Below are positions 8,983 through 18,179 of a stretch of 64,000 nt of DNA, one piece after another (the first letter of the stretch is position 1; every line of letters begins with the position of its first letter). The stretch spans positions 1 to 64,000 of the forward strand of contig JADGEQ010000034.1 of assembly GCA_016744295.1 (NCBI GenBank), in the 5' to 3' direction. This DNA comes from Desulfobacteraceae bacterium. Lineage in GTDB: Bacteria > Desulfobacterota > Desulfobacteria > Desulfobacterales > Desulfobacteraceae. Position numbers and translations under genes: made by a program. Below the pieces are notes generated by a model that saw nothing but the letters and a program-made list of their open reading frames with translations, made no database searches and was not told the origin of the DNA.

Positions 8983-9135
8983 ATTTTTATATCCCTTTTG
9001 ACATGGAAACGGTCATATAAAGAAAATGATTTCATGAAATCCTGCCTAGCTAAGATTGGTCTGTTGCACTGCTAAAGCGTCAGCGGTGGCATATCATCAA
9101 TCGAATCCAGCCTGCACCCGGCAGCCTGGTTAACG

Positions 9136-9166
9136 CCATAACAACCGGGTCACCCGGTTATTATGG
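9136..9166 (-). terminator. hairpin downstream of the lipoprotein hydrolase gene
   Basis: CCATAACAACCGGGT pairs with ACCCGGTTATTATGG, leaving a tiny loop. It sits about 30 bases beyond the stop of the minus-strand gene. There is no T-run on the minus strand, so it may be a processing or rho-assisted end rather than a classic intrinsic terminator. Confidence 0.45.
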
Positions 9167-9198
9167 CTCGTTTAAATTAAATATGCCATCCCCTGAAT

Positions 9199-11151
9199 TC
9201 ATTGGATGGGTTCGGGTACTAGTTCTGTCGCCTGGAGGTATACGGGTTGCCCTGGTTTGACAGTATAGGTATTCAAACTTGGCTGAAATCCTTCCGCGGT
9301 GATTTTAACTTCATACTCTCCGGCAGGCAGTCCGAAAAAATTGAAATAGCTTTTATTGCAATAATCAGTGCTTGAGAGAAAGTAATCATAATAATTTATA
9401 TTCTCGTTTTCCATGTGACGAATCGTTCTCATAATGCCGGCGCCCTTTAAGGTAACCTTTTGTATATTCACCTCCCGGTCCCCTGGCAAGTATTGTTCCG
9501 CTGGCATTCCAGCCGAGCGATCTTCAGCATCCGGTGCCGCGGTTACATGCCCGTAAATCATTCCATCAGGCGAAAGCGTAAATTTTACAGCGTGGGTAAC
9601 ATTACTCGTGATGGCCACGGGTACATGATGCCTATCGGGCTTGATTGAAGGCGCCATTAAACTGGCGGTATAGTCGCCTGCCGGGAAAGGCCCAATACGT
9701 CGACCGCTGTCATCAGGGCTGAGATGAACCTGGGTTGCTGCCGCCCCTTTGTTCTCAGGACGCAGCACAAGTATTGGCCTGGGCCGGCTGCCATCCAACG
9801 GATAATCATAGCGAAAATCAACTTTGATATAACCGCCTGCAATCCGCTTTGCCTGCGAATCCTGGTCAAACGTATTGATAACCGCATTGTACTGGGCCAG
9901 AACGGCCGAACTGTCCACTATGCTAGCGTGGTCTTCATTGAAAGCATAGTTCATTTTTGCTTCAGACTGTGGCCGCAAGTCCAGTAGACTGGCCAGGGCG
10001 ATGGTGCCGTCATTATTCGCCCTGAACGGATTACGGCTGCCCCGGTGCCCGGTGAACATATAGAAGCTTACGGTGTCAGGCAGTTTGTCCCGGTAGAGGG
10101 ATTGAAGAAATTCTCCCTCCGGCTGCATATCGATCCAGCAGGGTATCACCGCCGGTGACTGTTTGACGCCGTATTCGGCCATCTGATCACCGCCCCATGG
10201 TGTTGCCAGGGCAATAAAAAGTTTTACATAAGGTGTATGGCGGCCGTAATCCATGATTAAGGATCGGGCTACCAATCCTCCCATACTGTGTGCGGTTAAA
10301 TATAACGTATCAAACTTGTATTTTATCTGAAGGTTATAGAGTTTCCAGAACAATAGATAGGACATTGATTTCAATCGAACACCGGTCGGATAATAAAACA
10401 ACCAGGGTTGAAAACGTTCTCGGTCAATGTTGTTTATAAAATATTCCCATCCCTTAGGCGTCCCGCCGGCACCGTGGATAAATAAAATGGGGATTTTCTC
10501 TGGATCGAATTCTTCCAGGAAGAAAATATTACCGCCGATTTTTTTAAAAAAGTCAAACGGCTCCCAGAGTCCACGGCTCCCATTTTCTGGGGAAAATCGC
10601 TCATCATCCAGTTTCACGATTGCACCTGCCTGTCGGCTCTTGAGCATACGGGGCCTTTCTCTGGAAATGACAAAATCCACCGGCAACTCGATATCTGTCC
10701 TCTTGCGCGGAATGTTCAAATTGATTTCCAAGACAACACCGCCAGCTGGTGCCGAAACTAACTTGGGCGCACCATATTGCCCAGCGAGTTCACCATCATC
10801 ATAGATCAGGTTGCTATTTTTGTCCCAGTAGGCACACACGTAATACTCTCCCGCTGGGACCATGAGTTCATATCCACCAGCTTCGTGCAAGACAGAATAA
10901 TGTGCCACATTCCGATTGCCTTCTGTAATAGCATACGCCACAACAACAATCATGCCTTGTTCCGTTGACTCTGTGGAAATGCGACCGGCCAGGATTGAGG
11001 ATGCCAGGCTTTGGCTTACCTCCTTTTTCAATTTAATCATGGCGCATCCGGAGGTGATAACCACAAAAAATGCTAACAGAACCCCCAGGCACTTCAAATT
11101 TAATCCCACCCGAGAGCTCTGGCTATTCAAAACTATCTTTATAAATCGCAT
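9199..11151 (-). CDS. lipoprotein with alpha/beta-hydrolase core and flanking beta-sandwich domains
   Basis: A 650-aa secreted lipoprotein. The N-terminal signal peptide ends in the lipobox ITSGC, so it is predicted to be anchored in a membrane by an acylated Cys. A beta domain follows (VPAGEYYVCAYWDKN), then an alpha/beta hydrolase with the oxyanion segment HGAGGTPKGW and the nucleophile elbow AHSMGG. The C-terminal region holds beta-sandwich modules like carboxypeptidase-regulatory repeats (FFGLPAGEYEVKITAEGF). It is probably an esterase or lipase acting outside the cytoplasm. The ATG at 11151 is chosen because ATGGAGAATTCACA precedes it and the signal peptide starts there. Confidence 0.78.
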   Translation of the reverse strand: MRFIKIVLNSQSSRVGLNLKCLGVLLAFFVVITSGCAMIKLKKEVSQSLASSILAGRISTESTEQGMIVVVAYAITEGNRNVAHYSVLHEAGGYELMVPAGEYYVCAYWDKNSNLIYDDGELAGQYGAPKLVSAPAGGVVLEINLNIPRKRTDIELPVDFVISRERPRMLKSRQAGAIVKLDDERFSPENGSRGLWEPFDFFKKIGGNIFFLEEFDPEKIPILFIHGAGGTPKGWEYFINNIDRERFQPWLFYYPTGVRLKSMSYLLFWKLYNLQIKYKFDTLYLTAHSMGGLVARSLIMDYGRHTPYVKLFIALATPWGGDQMAEYGVKQSPAVIPCWIDMQPEGEFLQSLYRDKLPDTVSFYMFTGHRGSRNPFRANNDGTIALASLLDLRPQSEAKMNYAFNEDHASIVDSSAVLAQYNAVINTFDQDSQAKRIAGGYIKVDFRYDYPLDGSRPRPILVLRPENKGAAATQVHLSPDDSGRRIGPFPAGDYTASLMAPSIKPDRHHVPVAITSNVTHAVKFTLSPDGMIYGHVTAAPDAEDRSAGMPAEQYLPGDREVNIQKVTLKGAGIMRTIRHMENENINYYDYFLSSTDYCNKSYFNFFGLPAGEYEVKITAEGFQPSLNTYTVKPGQPVYLQATELVPEPIQ

Positions 11152-11177
11152 TGTGAATTCTCCATAGCGGCCTTGAA

Positions 11178-11417
11178 TTATTGTTTTAGAAATGAGCAAA
11201 TATTTGCCTGCCATTGATCTTCTGGATCATAATCGCCAGGGTGCCATTTATATAGGCCTCCGGCCTCGTCTAATTCGTCTATAATGCTATCGTCACCCAG
11301 AAAAGGTCCAAGTATTACAACTCCTTTGATATCTTTTGGGTGTTCCTTTAAATAAAAAATGGCCCCAAGCCCTCCCATTGATACACCCGCAAGCCATATG
11401 TTTTTATATCCTTTCAA
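11178..11417 (-). pseudogene. C-terminal fragment of an alpha/beta hydrolase
   Basis: Seventy-nine codons that begin just before a nucleophile elbow (GVSMGG) and continue through YLKEHPKDIKGVVILGPFLGDD to a stop. The oxyanion region and the first half of the fold, normally over 100 residues upstream, are absent, and only a TTG could start it. It is best read as a 5'-truncated esterase gene. It is not the same hydrolase as its downstream neighbour. Confidence 0.6.
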
Positions 11418-11538
11418 TCAAATTTGGTTGCATCTCAGATTGTGACGGATACCATCGGGTATCAAGGGGGCCTACCATAAACATCCTGAACATAAAATAC
11501 AGACACAAAGGGAGATTCCAATCTTGATCCTTAAAACA

Positions 11539-12843
11539 TTAATCAATGACGGATTCCAACTCTGAAACAACAAGATCAAAAAACGCATGGGTAACATCTT
11601 TATTTCTCTCATCCAGTCCTATGCTCCAGCTAAATGTCAACGTTCCATTATAGCTGCTGCATCCGAAAAACAGCATGGGCAAGACACAACCCGGCACCAG
11701 TAACCATGCGGATAGAGGTTCCCCGCCAAAATTCACTTTTTCCTTCTGAATCACTCCCATATTGGTTAACCAGTCAAAGGAATTCGGGCTGCCGGCCTTT
11801 ATTTCCCAGCCCTTACCCCCTGCCACTTCCAGGATAGAAAAAGGAAGGCTCCACAGCATGGGGTAGGTTGAAACAAAACAGCTCAGACCCAGCCAAGATG
11901 ATTTTCTCTGGTTTGTCTTTGCAGCCACTCGGATCAAGGTGGACTCAAAATCCTTTTCAACACCATACCCATAATTAAACAGTTCAAGTGATGAGAAATT
12001 GGCAATGGATCTGGCCTCTTTCCCTGGCAGATATCTGCGCATATCAACTGCCATCCCTAACCGCAGGGCTTTATCAGAGGTTAAGTTTCCGGTTTTTGAT
12101 AATGCCCGAATAATGGCTGTCGTCAAAATATCGTTTATGGTGGCATGCCTTTGTTTTACATATGCGTTAATACAAGCGAATTGCACTTCATCAATATGTT
12201 TTGTAACAAATTGTATCTTGTTATCAGACCCCTTCTGCATGGGAACAACATGACTCTGACTTGGAATTTTCGACCCATAAATTTCACTCGCATAATTATA
12301 AATAATCCCAGGGATGGCATACCAGGGAATTTGTCGAAAGATCTGCCAGAATCCCCGGTAATCTTCAAGAATAGGTTCAGGCTTGAAATCCGGTTCATCT
12401 TTAAGTCGGTTATAGATATTTGATAACTCACCTACAATGTCTTTTACCCCTGCTGCATCACAAATCAGGTGTGAGACCTTTATCAAAAACCGGTCTTCAA
12501 ATGAAGATTGATAAAGGCAAGTCTCAATCTGGGGGCCGTTAAAAAAATCCATTCGCTCATTTTTAAACACCTCAAACCCATCCTGATCCAAAGTCAGTTT
12601 AAAGAGTTTAAACCCTTTGATTTCAAGTCTTTCGAAATAGGGACGAAACTTTTTAGGCACAAAACGGCAGCCCAACAAGGGTATTTTTTCCGTTATCAAA
12701 TAAACGGCTCTTTCAAGTCGTTTTTCATCCAGCGCATGATTAAAACACATCTCGAGTTGAATCACACCGGTAACCGGGCCCAGCATTCCTGCGAGTGCAC
12801 GATCTGCAGTTCTTGTGGGGAATCTTTCTGGTATTTGATTCAT
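11539..12843 (-). CDS. condensation-domain/PapA-like acyltransferase
   Basis: A 434-aa protein with the chloramphenicol-acetyltransferase-like fold of NRPS condensation domains and wax-ester or alcohol acyltransferases. SHLICDAAGVKD, around residue 125, is the equivalent of the catalytic HHxxxDG motif, with Ser in place of the first His and the second His and Asp retained. A second-half signature lies near FSWSIGLDE. No adenylation or carrier domains are nearby, so a free-standing acyltransferase on a lipid or small-molecule alcohol is more likely than peptide synthesis. The substrate is unknown. Confidence 0.65.
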   Translation of the reverse strand: MNQIPERFPTRTADRALAGMLGPVTGVIQLEMCFNHALDEKRLERAVYLITEKIPLLGCRFVPKKFRPYFERLEIKGFKLFKLTLDQDGFEVFKNERMDFFNGPQIETCLYQSSFEDRFLIKVSHLICDAAGVKDIVGELSNIYNRLKDEPDFKPEPILEDYRGFWQIFRQIPWYAIPGIIYNYASEIYGSKIPSQSHVVPMQKGSDNKIQFVTKHIDEVQFACINAYVKQRHATINDILTTAIIRALSKTGNLTSDKALRLGMAVDMRRYLPGKEARSIANFSSLELFNYGYGVEKDFESTLIRVAAKTNQRKSSWLGLSCFVSTYPMLWSLPFSILEVAGGKGWEIKAGSPNSFDWLTNMGVIQKEKVNFGGEPLSAWLLVPGCVLPMLFFGCSSYNGTLTFSWSIGLDERNKDVTHAFFDLVVSELESVID

Positions 12844-12880
12844 GTATCAGACCCCTGTTATTAATCTTCAGGTTCTACAT

Positions 12881-13048
12881 CCCATGGGTTCAATCCTGTG
12901 CCGACATCGTTCTGATAATATATTGGTATCCGTATTCAATAACAGGTTCGCTATTCTGATGTGTCACATGGCATCTCACAGTTCCAAAACCGTAATCAGA
13001 CCTTGGCTTTGAAGATTTCAAGGTTGTCCACCAAGTGTCAACATTCAA
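12881..13048 (-). pseudogene. truncated duplicate of the MaoC-like gene 3' end
   Basis: These 168 bases align without gaps to 17528-17695, the 3' end of the intact MaoC-like gene, differing at a minority of positions. Only the C-terminal third is represented and the similarity stops abruptly at both ends. It is a partial gene duplication with no ribosome binding site or start. It occupies most of the otherwise empty gap between the acyltransferase gene and the TusA-like gene. Confidence 0.8.
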
Positions 13049-13156
13049 GGTTTGAGCCCACTTTGAAAATCTGCGATTTATTCGTCAGCATTTTCGCTGG
13101 TGTCATTAACTAAGGTGTCTGCACTTTAGCTTTTGGCCCGGTCGGTCTTCTCTTTT

Positions 13157-13396
13157 TTAGCTTTTTTTAATATAAAATCTGGTATTGTCACCTTCTGTCT
13201 GTGTTTTAAGGATCTCATTGCCGCTGGTCCTGGCCCAGGCAGGAAAATCTGTTTGCGCACCAGGATCTGATGTCAGTGCATCAATTACGTCTCCAGGTTC
13301 AAGGGTCTTCATGGCCTTGCTGACTTTGACAATCGGCATAGGACAGGCAAGTCCGGTAAGGTCCAGTGATTCCTTAGATTTTAACTCATCATTCAT
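13157..13396 (-). CDS. TusA-family sulfurtransferase
   Basis: A 79-aa SirA/TusA-fold protein that carries a persulfide on a conserved Cys, here C18 in the motif LACPMPIVKVSKAM. In sulfur-metabolising bacteria TusA passes sulfur between DsrE-type proteins and downstream acceptors. It is the last gene of an operon with a DsrE2-like protein and a rhodanese/metallo-beta-lactamase protein, the standard partners for sulfane-sulfur relay. Length and motif match the family. Confidence 0.88.
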   Translation of the reverse strand: MNDELKSKESLDLTGLACPMPIVKVSKAMKTLEPGDVIDALTSDPGAQTDFPAWARTSGNEILKTQTEGDNTRFYIKKS

Positions 13397-13464
13397 GGTA
13401 GATCTCCTTTTTTTTACAGCTATGTTCTCATTTTGGCAGTACTGGGCTGATTTTGCTACTAAAA

Positions 13465-14040
13465 TTAAATAAAAAACTGGGCCTTGCTCGTGCCGGCTTC
13501 TTCTAAAAATTTGGCCACACCTGCAAATCCAAGATTCGGGTAGTCAATCATTTCTGACCTGGAAAACCCCATTAACCCCATGGACATCTCACAAATGTAT
13601 ATTTTGACTTCAAGTTCGGCAGCAAGGGCAATCATCTCCTCCAGAGACGCCACATTTTTCTTTTTCATCAATTTTTTCATCATGACTGTTCCCATACCAC
13701 CCATATTCATCTGGGACAAACTTGCTTTTGATGCACCTTTGGGAAGCATGGTGCCAAACATTTTACCATACATGTCTTTGGGGTCGGATGAACTGCCTTC
13801 CTTTTTGCGCAACAGCGGTGTTCCCCAGAAGGTGAAAAACATAACCACATCCATTCCCATGGCAACGGCTCCTGTTGCAATGATAAAAGCGGCAAGTGCT
13901 TTGTCCAGGTCTCCGCTGAAAACCACCATGGCCAATTTATTGGCATCAGCATTTTTTTCAAATTTCACAAAGGTATCTTTCAACTGATTCATTTGTTTTT
14001 CAAGTTCTTCGATCCGTTTTTCCATTTCCATTGTGTTCAC
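13465..14040 (-). CDS. DsrE2-like (DsrE/DsrF/DrsH family) sulfur carrier protein
   Basis: A 191-aa protein with an N-terminal coiled coil (EKRIEELEKQMNQLKDTF) followed by the DsrE/F-like fold (KLAMVVFSGDLDKALAAFIIATGAVAMG). A Cys lies in KIYICEMSMGLMG near residue 150, a position typical for DsrE2. The Met-rich middle is characteristic of this group. It probably works as a membrane-associated or peripheral sulfur carrier that exchanges persulfides with the TusA-like protein encoded 68 bases downstream. Confidence 0.82.
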   Translation of the reverse strand: MNTMEMEKRIEELEKQMNQLKDTFVKFEKNADANKLAMVVFSGDLDKALAAFIIATGAVAMGMDVVMFFTFWGTPLLRKKEGSSSDPKDMYGKMFGTMLPKGASKASLSQMNMGGMGTVMMKKLMKKKNVASLEEMIALAAELEVKIYICEMSMGLMGFSRSEMIDYPNLGFAGVAKFLEEAGTSKAQFFI

Positions 14041-14110
14041 CTCTCTAACTTTTTAAAAGCGATTGGTATCAGGGTCGCTCAAAACATGGGTATCTCTACC
14101 AACATTTGGG

Positions 14111-15253
14111 TCAGGCGTTGCTTGCGGCACATTCATTCTTACCGATATCCATTGTTTTCTGCTCTGCTTCATCCGGGTTAAGCAGACCGGCATTGACCTC
14201 TCTGATCTGTGCATATACTTCAGGCTGTTTTCTCATGTTGTCTTTAATAAACCCGGTAAAGGCTTTTATGTCGCTAATGCCATATATCCCATGGTTAATG
14301 GCCATGATGTGGTCTAGAGAATCAATAAATGTTGCATCCTGTGTCATCTCGGACCAATCCATATAATGGCCGGGAAGAATCTGGATCTGTTTGTCCATGG
14401 GTTTTAATACGTTCTGAATGGTGTTAAACAATAATTTAGACCATTCTTCAACTTTCCCTCCCAGATCTGGCCTGCCGATGGATTTGATAAATACAGCATC
14501 CCCGGAAATTAAAAACCGGTCATCCACCAGATAAGAGGTACTGCCAGGGGTATGGCCTGGTGTATGAATAACATTTATTTTCACGGCTTGGTCTGGTGGT
14601 TGAATAATCTGACCGTCTATAACGTTGATGTAATCAAATACTGCAATGCCAAAGTCCCCCTCATGGCCTATAATGTCAGCTTTTACATCCTTGGCAAGCC
14701 TCTGGCTTCCGGAGATATAGTCCGCCTGAAGATGGGTTTCAAAACTTTTGGTTATGGAAAGGTTCAGATCCCTGGCAAATTCCAGATAACGCTCAATGGA
14801 TCGAACCGGATCAAAAATATAACATTCATTTCCACATGTAAACCCGTAGCTCAATGATGCTTTTCCCGGACGAACAAACTGGTAAAGAGAAAATCGTTTA
14901 TTTTTTTCAATTAATACAGGCCGAAGCAGATCGGCCCATGTACCAATCCCACCGGTAAGGTATCCAACATCCGCAAATCCATTATTCAACAAAATATCCG
15001 CAACATATTTTGCAGAGCCTTCTTTGGCGCAGACGATTTTTAACCTCTGTCCGACAGGTACTTTTTTTATGCTGTCTTCCTCAAACTCGAGAAATTCAAA
15101 ATAGGGGATATTCATCATTTTTTCAAGGAACGGACCTTCAACAGCAAACTTTTCAAACTCTTCGTTGTTTCGAACATCAAGCAGGATGAACGCTTCTGAT
15201 TTATAGAAAATATCATCATAAAGCTGTTCAGCAGTAAACGAATAGGCTTCCAT
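14111..15253 (-). CDS. rhodanese / ETHE1-like metallo-beta-lactamase protein
   Basis: A 380-aa two-domain protein. The N-terminal rhodanese domain (LLDVRNNEEF, with active-site loop CAKEGSA) precedes a persulfide-dioxygenase-like metallo-beta-lactamase domain. The usual HxHxDH motif reads HLQADY. The three iron ligands known for ETHE1 remain: the first His of that motif, the His of HTPGHTPGS and the Asp of SGDAVF. This fits a mononuclear iron rather than a dizinc site. The ATG at 15253 follows AAAAGGAGGAAATT, a strong ribosome binding site. With the TusA and DsrE2 genes it would handle sulfane sulfur. O2-dependent persulfide oxidation in an apparent anaerobe is uncertain. Confidence 0.83.
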   Translation of the reverse strand: MEAYSFTAEQLYDDIFYKSEAFILLDVRNNEEFEKFAVEGPFLEKMMNIPYFEFLEFEEDSIKKVPVGQRLKIVCAKEGSAKYVADILLNNGFADVGYLTGGIGTWADLLRPVLIEKNKRFSLYQFVRPGKASLSYGFTCGNECYIFDPVRSIERYLEFARDLNLSITKSFETHLQADYISGSQRLAKDVKADIIGHEGDFGIAVFDYINVIDGQIIQPPDQAVKINVIHTPGHTPGSTSYLVDDRFLISGDAVFIKSIGRPDLGGKVEEWSKLLFNTIQNVLKPMDKQIQILPGHYMDWSEMTQDATFIDSLDHIMAINHGIYGISDIKAFTGFIKDNMRKQPEVYAQIREVNAGLLNPDEAEQKTMDIGKNECAASNA

Positions 15254-15305
15254 AATTTCCTCCTTTTCATTTTTATGTCTGTTGGTGGTGTTGTGTTCCA
15301 TAACC

Positions 15306-15944
15306 TTATTCAATAACGGCCTTCGCTGATCCGTATTCATCCTGCTCAATTAACTCATAGAAGAATTTTATAGCACTAAATTGAAACGTTCTGATAATAA
15401 TCCAATGTGAAATAGATCCCAATATGATACCTATCCCAAAGGGAATGAGCTTCAGGATCAAATTAAAAGCAAACTTTTTTGCTAATGCTTTTTGTAATTT
15501 TTTAATAATTAATCTTATAGCCTTGTCTGACAGGTTTTTAACCATTTTTTCCCCAATTGGATTGCGAAAATCCACAACATTATCAATGTCTAAAGTGGAG
15601 CCAAAGCATTTAAGGGTTACACGTTTAAGTTTATCTGTGTCAGATATTCCATAGCAATATCCAATTGAAAAAATAAGAAAAACTTGATTTTTGATTAATT
15701 GGGAAAAATCGAATACTGAAATCCCAATTTGAATCATGGATCCACCACCAGGAATTGCACCGGGAATTGCCATTATTCCACCTTGAATTGCGCATTTTTT
15801 CTTTATTTTATTCGCTACTTTTTTTGCTAACTTGTCGTTATCCAATTTTGGATATTTGTTTTTTATACCATTAACAAACGCAAAAATTTCATCCGTATTT
15901 CCCGCAATCAGTTCAATAATTTTAAAAACAGTTTTTTCTATCAT
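15306..15944 (-). CDS. EcsC-like membrane-associated protein
   Basis: A 212-aa protein, counting from the ATG at 15944. It contains GAIPGGGSMIQIGISVFDFSQLIKNQVFLIFSIGYCYG and a glycine-rich hydrophobic hairpin near the C-terminus (LIPFGIGIILGS), similar to EcsC-family proteins. Function is unknown in most bacteria. It is 52 bases upstream of the sulfur-relay operon on the same strand and may be cotranscribed. Its base composition is noticeably more A/T-rich than its neighbours, which could indicate transfer. Confidence 0.55.
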   Translation of the reverse strand: MIEKTVFKIIELIAGNTDEIFAFVNGIKNKYPKLDNDKLAKKVANKIKKKCAIQGGIMAIPGAIPGGGSMIQIGISVFDFSQLIKNQVFLIFSIGYCYGISDTDKLKRVTLKCFGSTLDIDNVVDFRNPIGEKMVKNLSDKAIRLIIKKLQKALAKKFAFNLILKLIPFGIGIILGSISHWIIIRTFQFSAIKFFYELIEQDEYGSAKAVIE

Positions 15945-16534
15945 TTTTTGCTTATACTCCCAAACTCCGCGTTGGTTGTCCACTGAAGCCCAATTGTTAG
16001 GCTTTTTTTTGTTAAAATCATTGCTTCTCAAGAACAGCAGCATGGCTAAAAGCTATTGTCGGATCAATTTTAAAATGCTCTGGTATAGCATCTCCTTGTA
16101 TTATATGCCGAGCAATCGAACCTCCGAACTTGTCAGCAGACAAAAGCTCAGATTTATTCGGGCAACCTGGATAAAACCCGAAAAGGGTCGGGTAGGTACA
16201 GGTCCCCCTTTATTTGAATTGTTGAACCCCCCAAAAAAAATTTAACCCAGAGAAGGTTTTTGATTAATTCCATTCCACATTTGTTTGCGTCCTATCTTTC
16301 ATTATCACTAAAATTCTTACCAGCTGGGACACCCGGTGCAAGATATAAGAAGGAGTGCTTTCATGTGGCTGGACAAGGTGAGATTCGGTTGCATGTCTGG
16401 GCTATGGAACTGGGACGGAACAGGTGCCTGCCCCCCATGGACACCACTGGTGTCTTTCTTGAATTTAATCATTTTAAAATATGGGATAATACTGTAAAAG
16501 TATACCACTTTATTTTTGTTTTAGAGGAGTCTGA
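15945..16534. other. gene-free stretch
   Basis: About 590 bases between the EcsC-like and the membrane-protein genes. Short frames are present but have no recognisable product or ribosome binding site. A sequence reading GCCTAACAATTGGGC on the minus strand near 15992-16006 looks like one end of an integron attC site, but no matching second end was found. No RNA gene recognised. Confidence 0.5.
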
Positions 16535-17251
16535 TTGATTGATTTACAAACAGTCTATATATGTATAATGCATGTATTGTTATTTTACTCGGCAGCATAC
16601 ATATTGTTTTGGTTTACCCAAAAAACATATAACGGATTTGGGTCCTGGACCCTGGCAACCATATGTTTTTCCTGCACATATGGGGCTGTACTCTTACGTT
16701 TAGTGATTAGTGAAGGGGTTTGTGTCGGTGCTGTGATATTGTTTACCCCCCTAGCCTCAATGCTTTACACCGATGCAATATTGCGGTTTACAAAAGACAA
16801 GCCCTTGCCGGGGTATGCATACCTTCTATTATTATTAGTGGTACCTTTGAACCTGTACTTTTATTATGTTGACAATAATATTACCATTCGGTATGCCATT
16901 TTACTTCTGTCAATAACCCCGTTCAATTTTATCATATGCAGGACCCTGTTTTTGTTTAACCCGGTTACGGGCAGGATATTATATCTCATTGGTGGCATGT
17001 TCTTTCTCATGCGTTTTGTGGGGTTGGGTTTTAAATTGATCTTACTATTGATGGATAGTGAAAATTACAGTGTTTTCCAAAGCCCTGATATGGGGGCCTA
17101 CCTGCTCTTCAACCTGGTTGCGACCATAGGTGTCGGATTATTCTTCTTTATGATTCACATCCTTCGTTCCCAAGAAGAACTTTATATGGCTCGTCTTGGG
17201 AATGCCATGAAGAAGAAGGTATCAGGAGAAAAACAATTTCTCTCCGAGTAA
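16535..17251 (+). CDS. multi-pass membrane protein resembling a sensor module
   Basis: A 238-aa integral membrane protein with about seven hydrophobic segments and a short cytoplasmic tail rich in Lys and Glu. The layout is like the N-terminal membrane modules of diguanylate cyclases and histidine kinases, but the protein stops before any output domain. A TTG start is preceded by AGAGGAGTCTGA. An alternative ATG is 12 codons inside. It is the only plus-strand gene in this part of the window. No function assigned. Confidence 0.6.
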   Translation: MIDLQTVYICIMHVLLFYSAAYILFWFTQKTYNGFGSWTLATICFSCTYGAVLLRLVISEGVCVGAVILFTPLASMLYTDAILRFTKDKPLPGYAYLLLLLVVPLNLYFYYVDNNITIRYAILLLSITPFNFIICRTLFLFNPVTGRILYLIGGMFFLMRFVGLGFKLILLLMDSENYSVFQSPDMGAYLLFNLVATIGVGLFFFMIHILRSQEELYMARLGNAMKKKVSGEKQFLSE

Positions 17252-17536
17252 CCCACATTTTTTTGGCCACCATTGACTAAGGAGCCCCCTCCCCCATGGT
17301 CCAGACATGACCAGCAAACCTGAGATCTAAGATACTGTAGCAATAATATAGCTGGAACCTTTAAAAAATTCCTGTAGAATACGATAATTTACTATACGCA
17401 AAAAAAACTCACCGGCCTTTTGCGCTCTGCGTTAATTCTGTTGTTATGGTTCATAAACTTCTATTTATCGATAATATATGTCCAAAGAGTAAGATGATTC
17501 GCGCTGATACCAATCACGCTAAGACTTCCCATGGAT

Positions 17537-17989
17537 TCAATCCTGTGCCGACATCGTTCTGATAATATATTGGTATCCGTATTCAATAACAGGATCGCTA
17601 TTCTGATTTGTCACATTGCATCTCACAGTTCCAAGACCGAAATCAGGCCTTGTCTTTGAAGGTTTTAAGTTTGTCCACCAAGCATCAACATTCAAAATAT
17701 CACCAGGGCGGACCGGTGTTTTCATTTTTACCTCGTCCATTCCAACCCCGCTAAGGATCTCAACCTCTCCGAGGGCATTCACCACAACCTTTGTACAGGC
17801 AGATAAAGTATGGAGAGAAGAGGCAATCAATCCCTTGAATAGAGAGTTGCTCGCAAATTTCTCACTGGTATGAAAAGGCTGGGGATCAAATTCAGTTGCA
17901 AAAGATAAAATCCGTTCCTTTGTCATGTTCACTGTCCCACAGGAAATCCGTTCCCCATCAACAAGATCCTCGAAATACTTTTTATCCAA
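17537..17989 (-). CDS. MaoC-like acyl dehydratase/hydratase
   Basis: A 150-aa hot-dog-fold protein. The MaoC catalytic pair is seen in FDPQPFHTSEKF (Asp and His), followed by LIASSLHTLSA. The family hydrates or dehydrates enoyl thioesters such as enoyl-CoA. The start at 17989 gives the full family length. A truncated second copy of its 3' end lies 4.6 kb away at 12881-13048, so this region has been partly duplicated. No beta-oxidation genes are adjacent. Confidence 0.8.
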   Translation of the reverse strand: MDKKYFEDLVDGERISCGTVNMTKERILSFATEFDPQPFHTSEKFASNSLFKGLIASSLHTLSACTKVVVNALGEVEILSGVGMDEVKMKTPVRPGDILNVDAWWTNLKPSKTRPDFGLGTVRCNVTNQNSDPVIEYGYQYIIRTMSAQD

Positions 17990-18087
17990 ATATGAACTCC
18001 TTATTTAACTCATGCCCTGATCTAAAAAACATGTTATTGTCCCTGTGGGTCCTTCATTTCAGAATGCGGTGCCCCAGGCGCCGTGAA

Positions 18088-18114
18088 CGCCGCAATTTAG
18101 CGGCGCAGCTTTTT
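18088..18114 (+). terminator. hairpin with T-run, orphan
   Basis: CGCCGC-AATTTA-GCGGCG forms a six-pair GC stem, followed after a few bases by TTTTT on the plus strand. No plus-strand gene lies directly upstream, so what it ends is unclear. It could be the end of a small unrecognised transcript. Confidence 0.4.
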
Positions 18115-18179
18115 GCCTCTGCTGTAAAAGGTATGTAACAGAAAATTGTGACCCTTATTTCTATGCACAGCACGATTAG

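Noticed and set aside
15945-16010. attC-like sequence (GCCTAACAA on the minus strand) suggesting an integron cassette
   Set aside because: Only one end resembles attC, no matching GTTRRRY end at the right distance and no integrase gene in the window.
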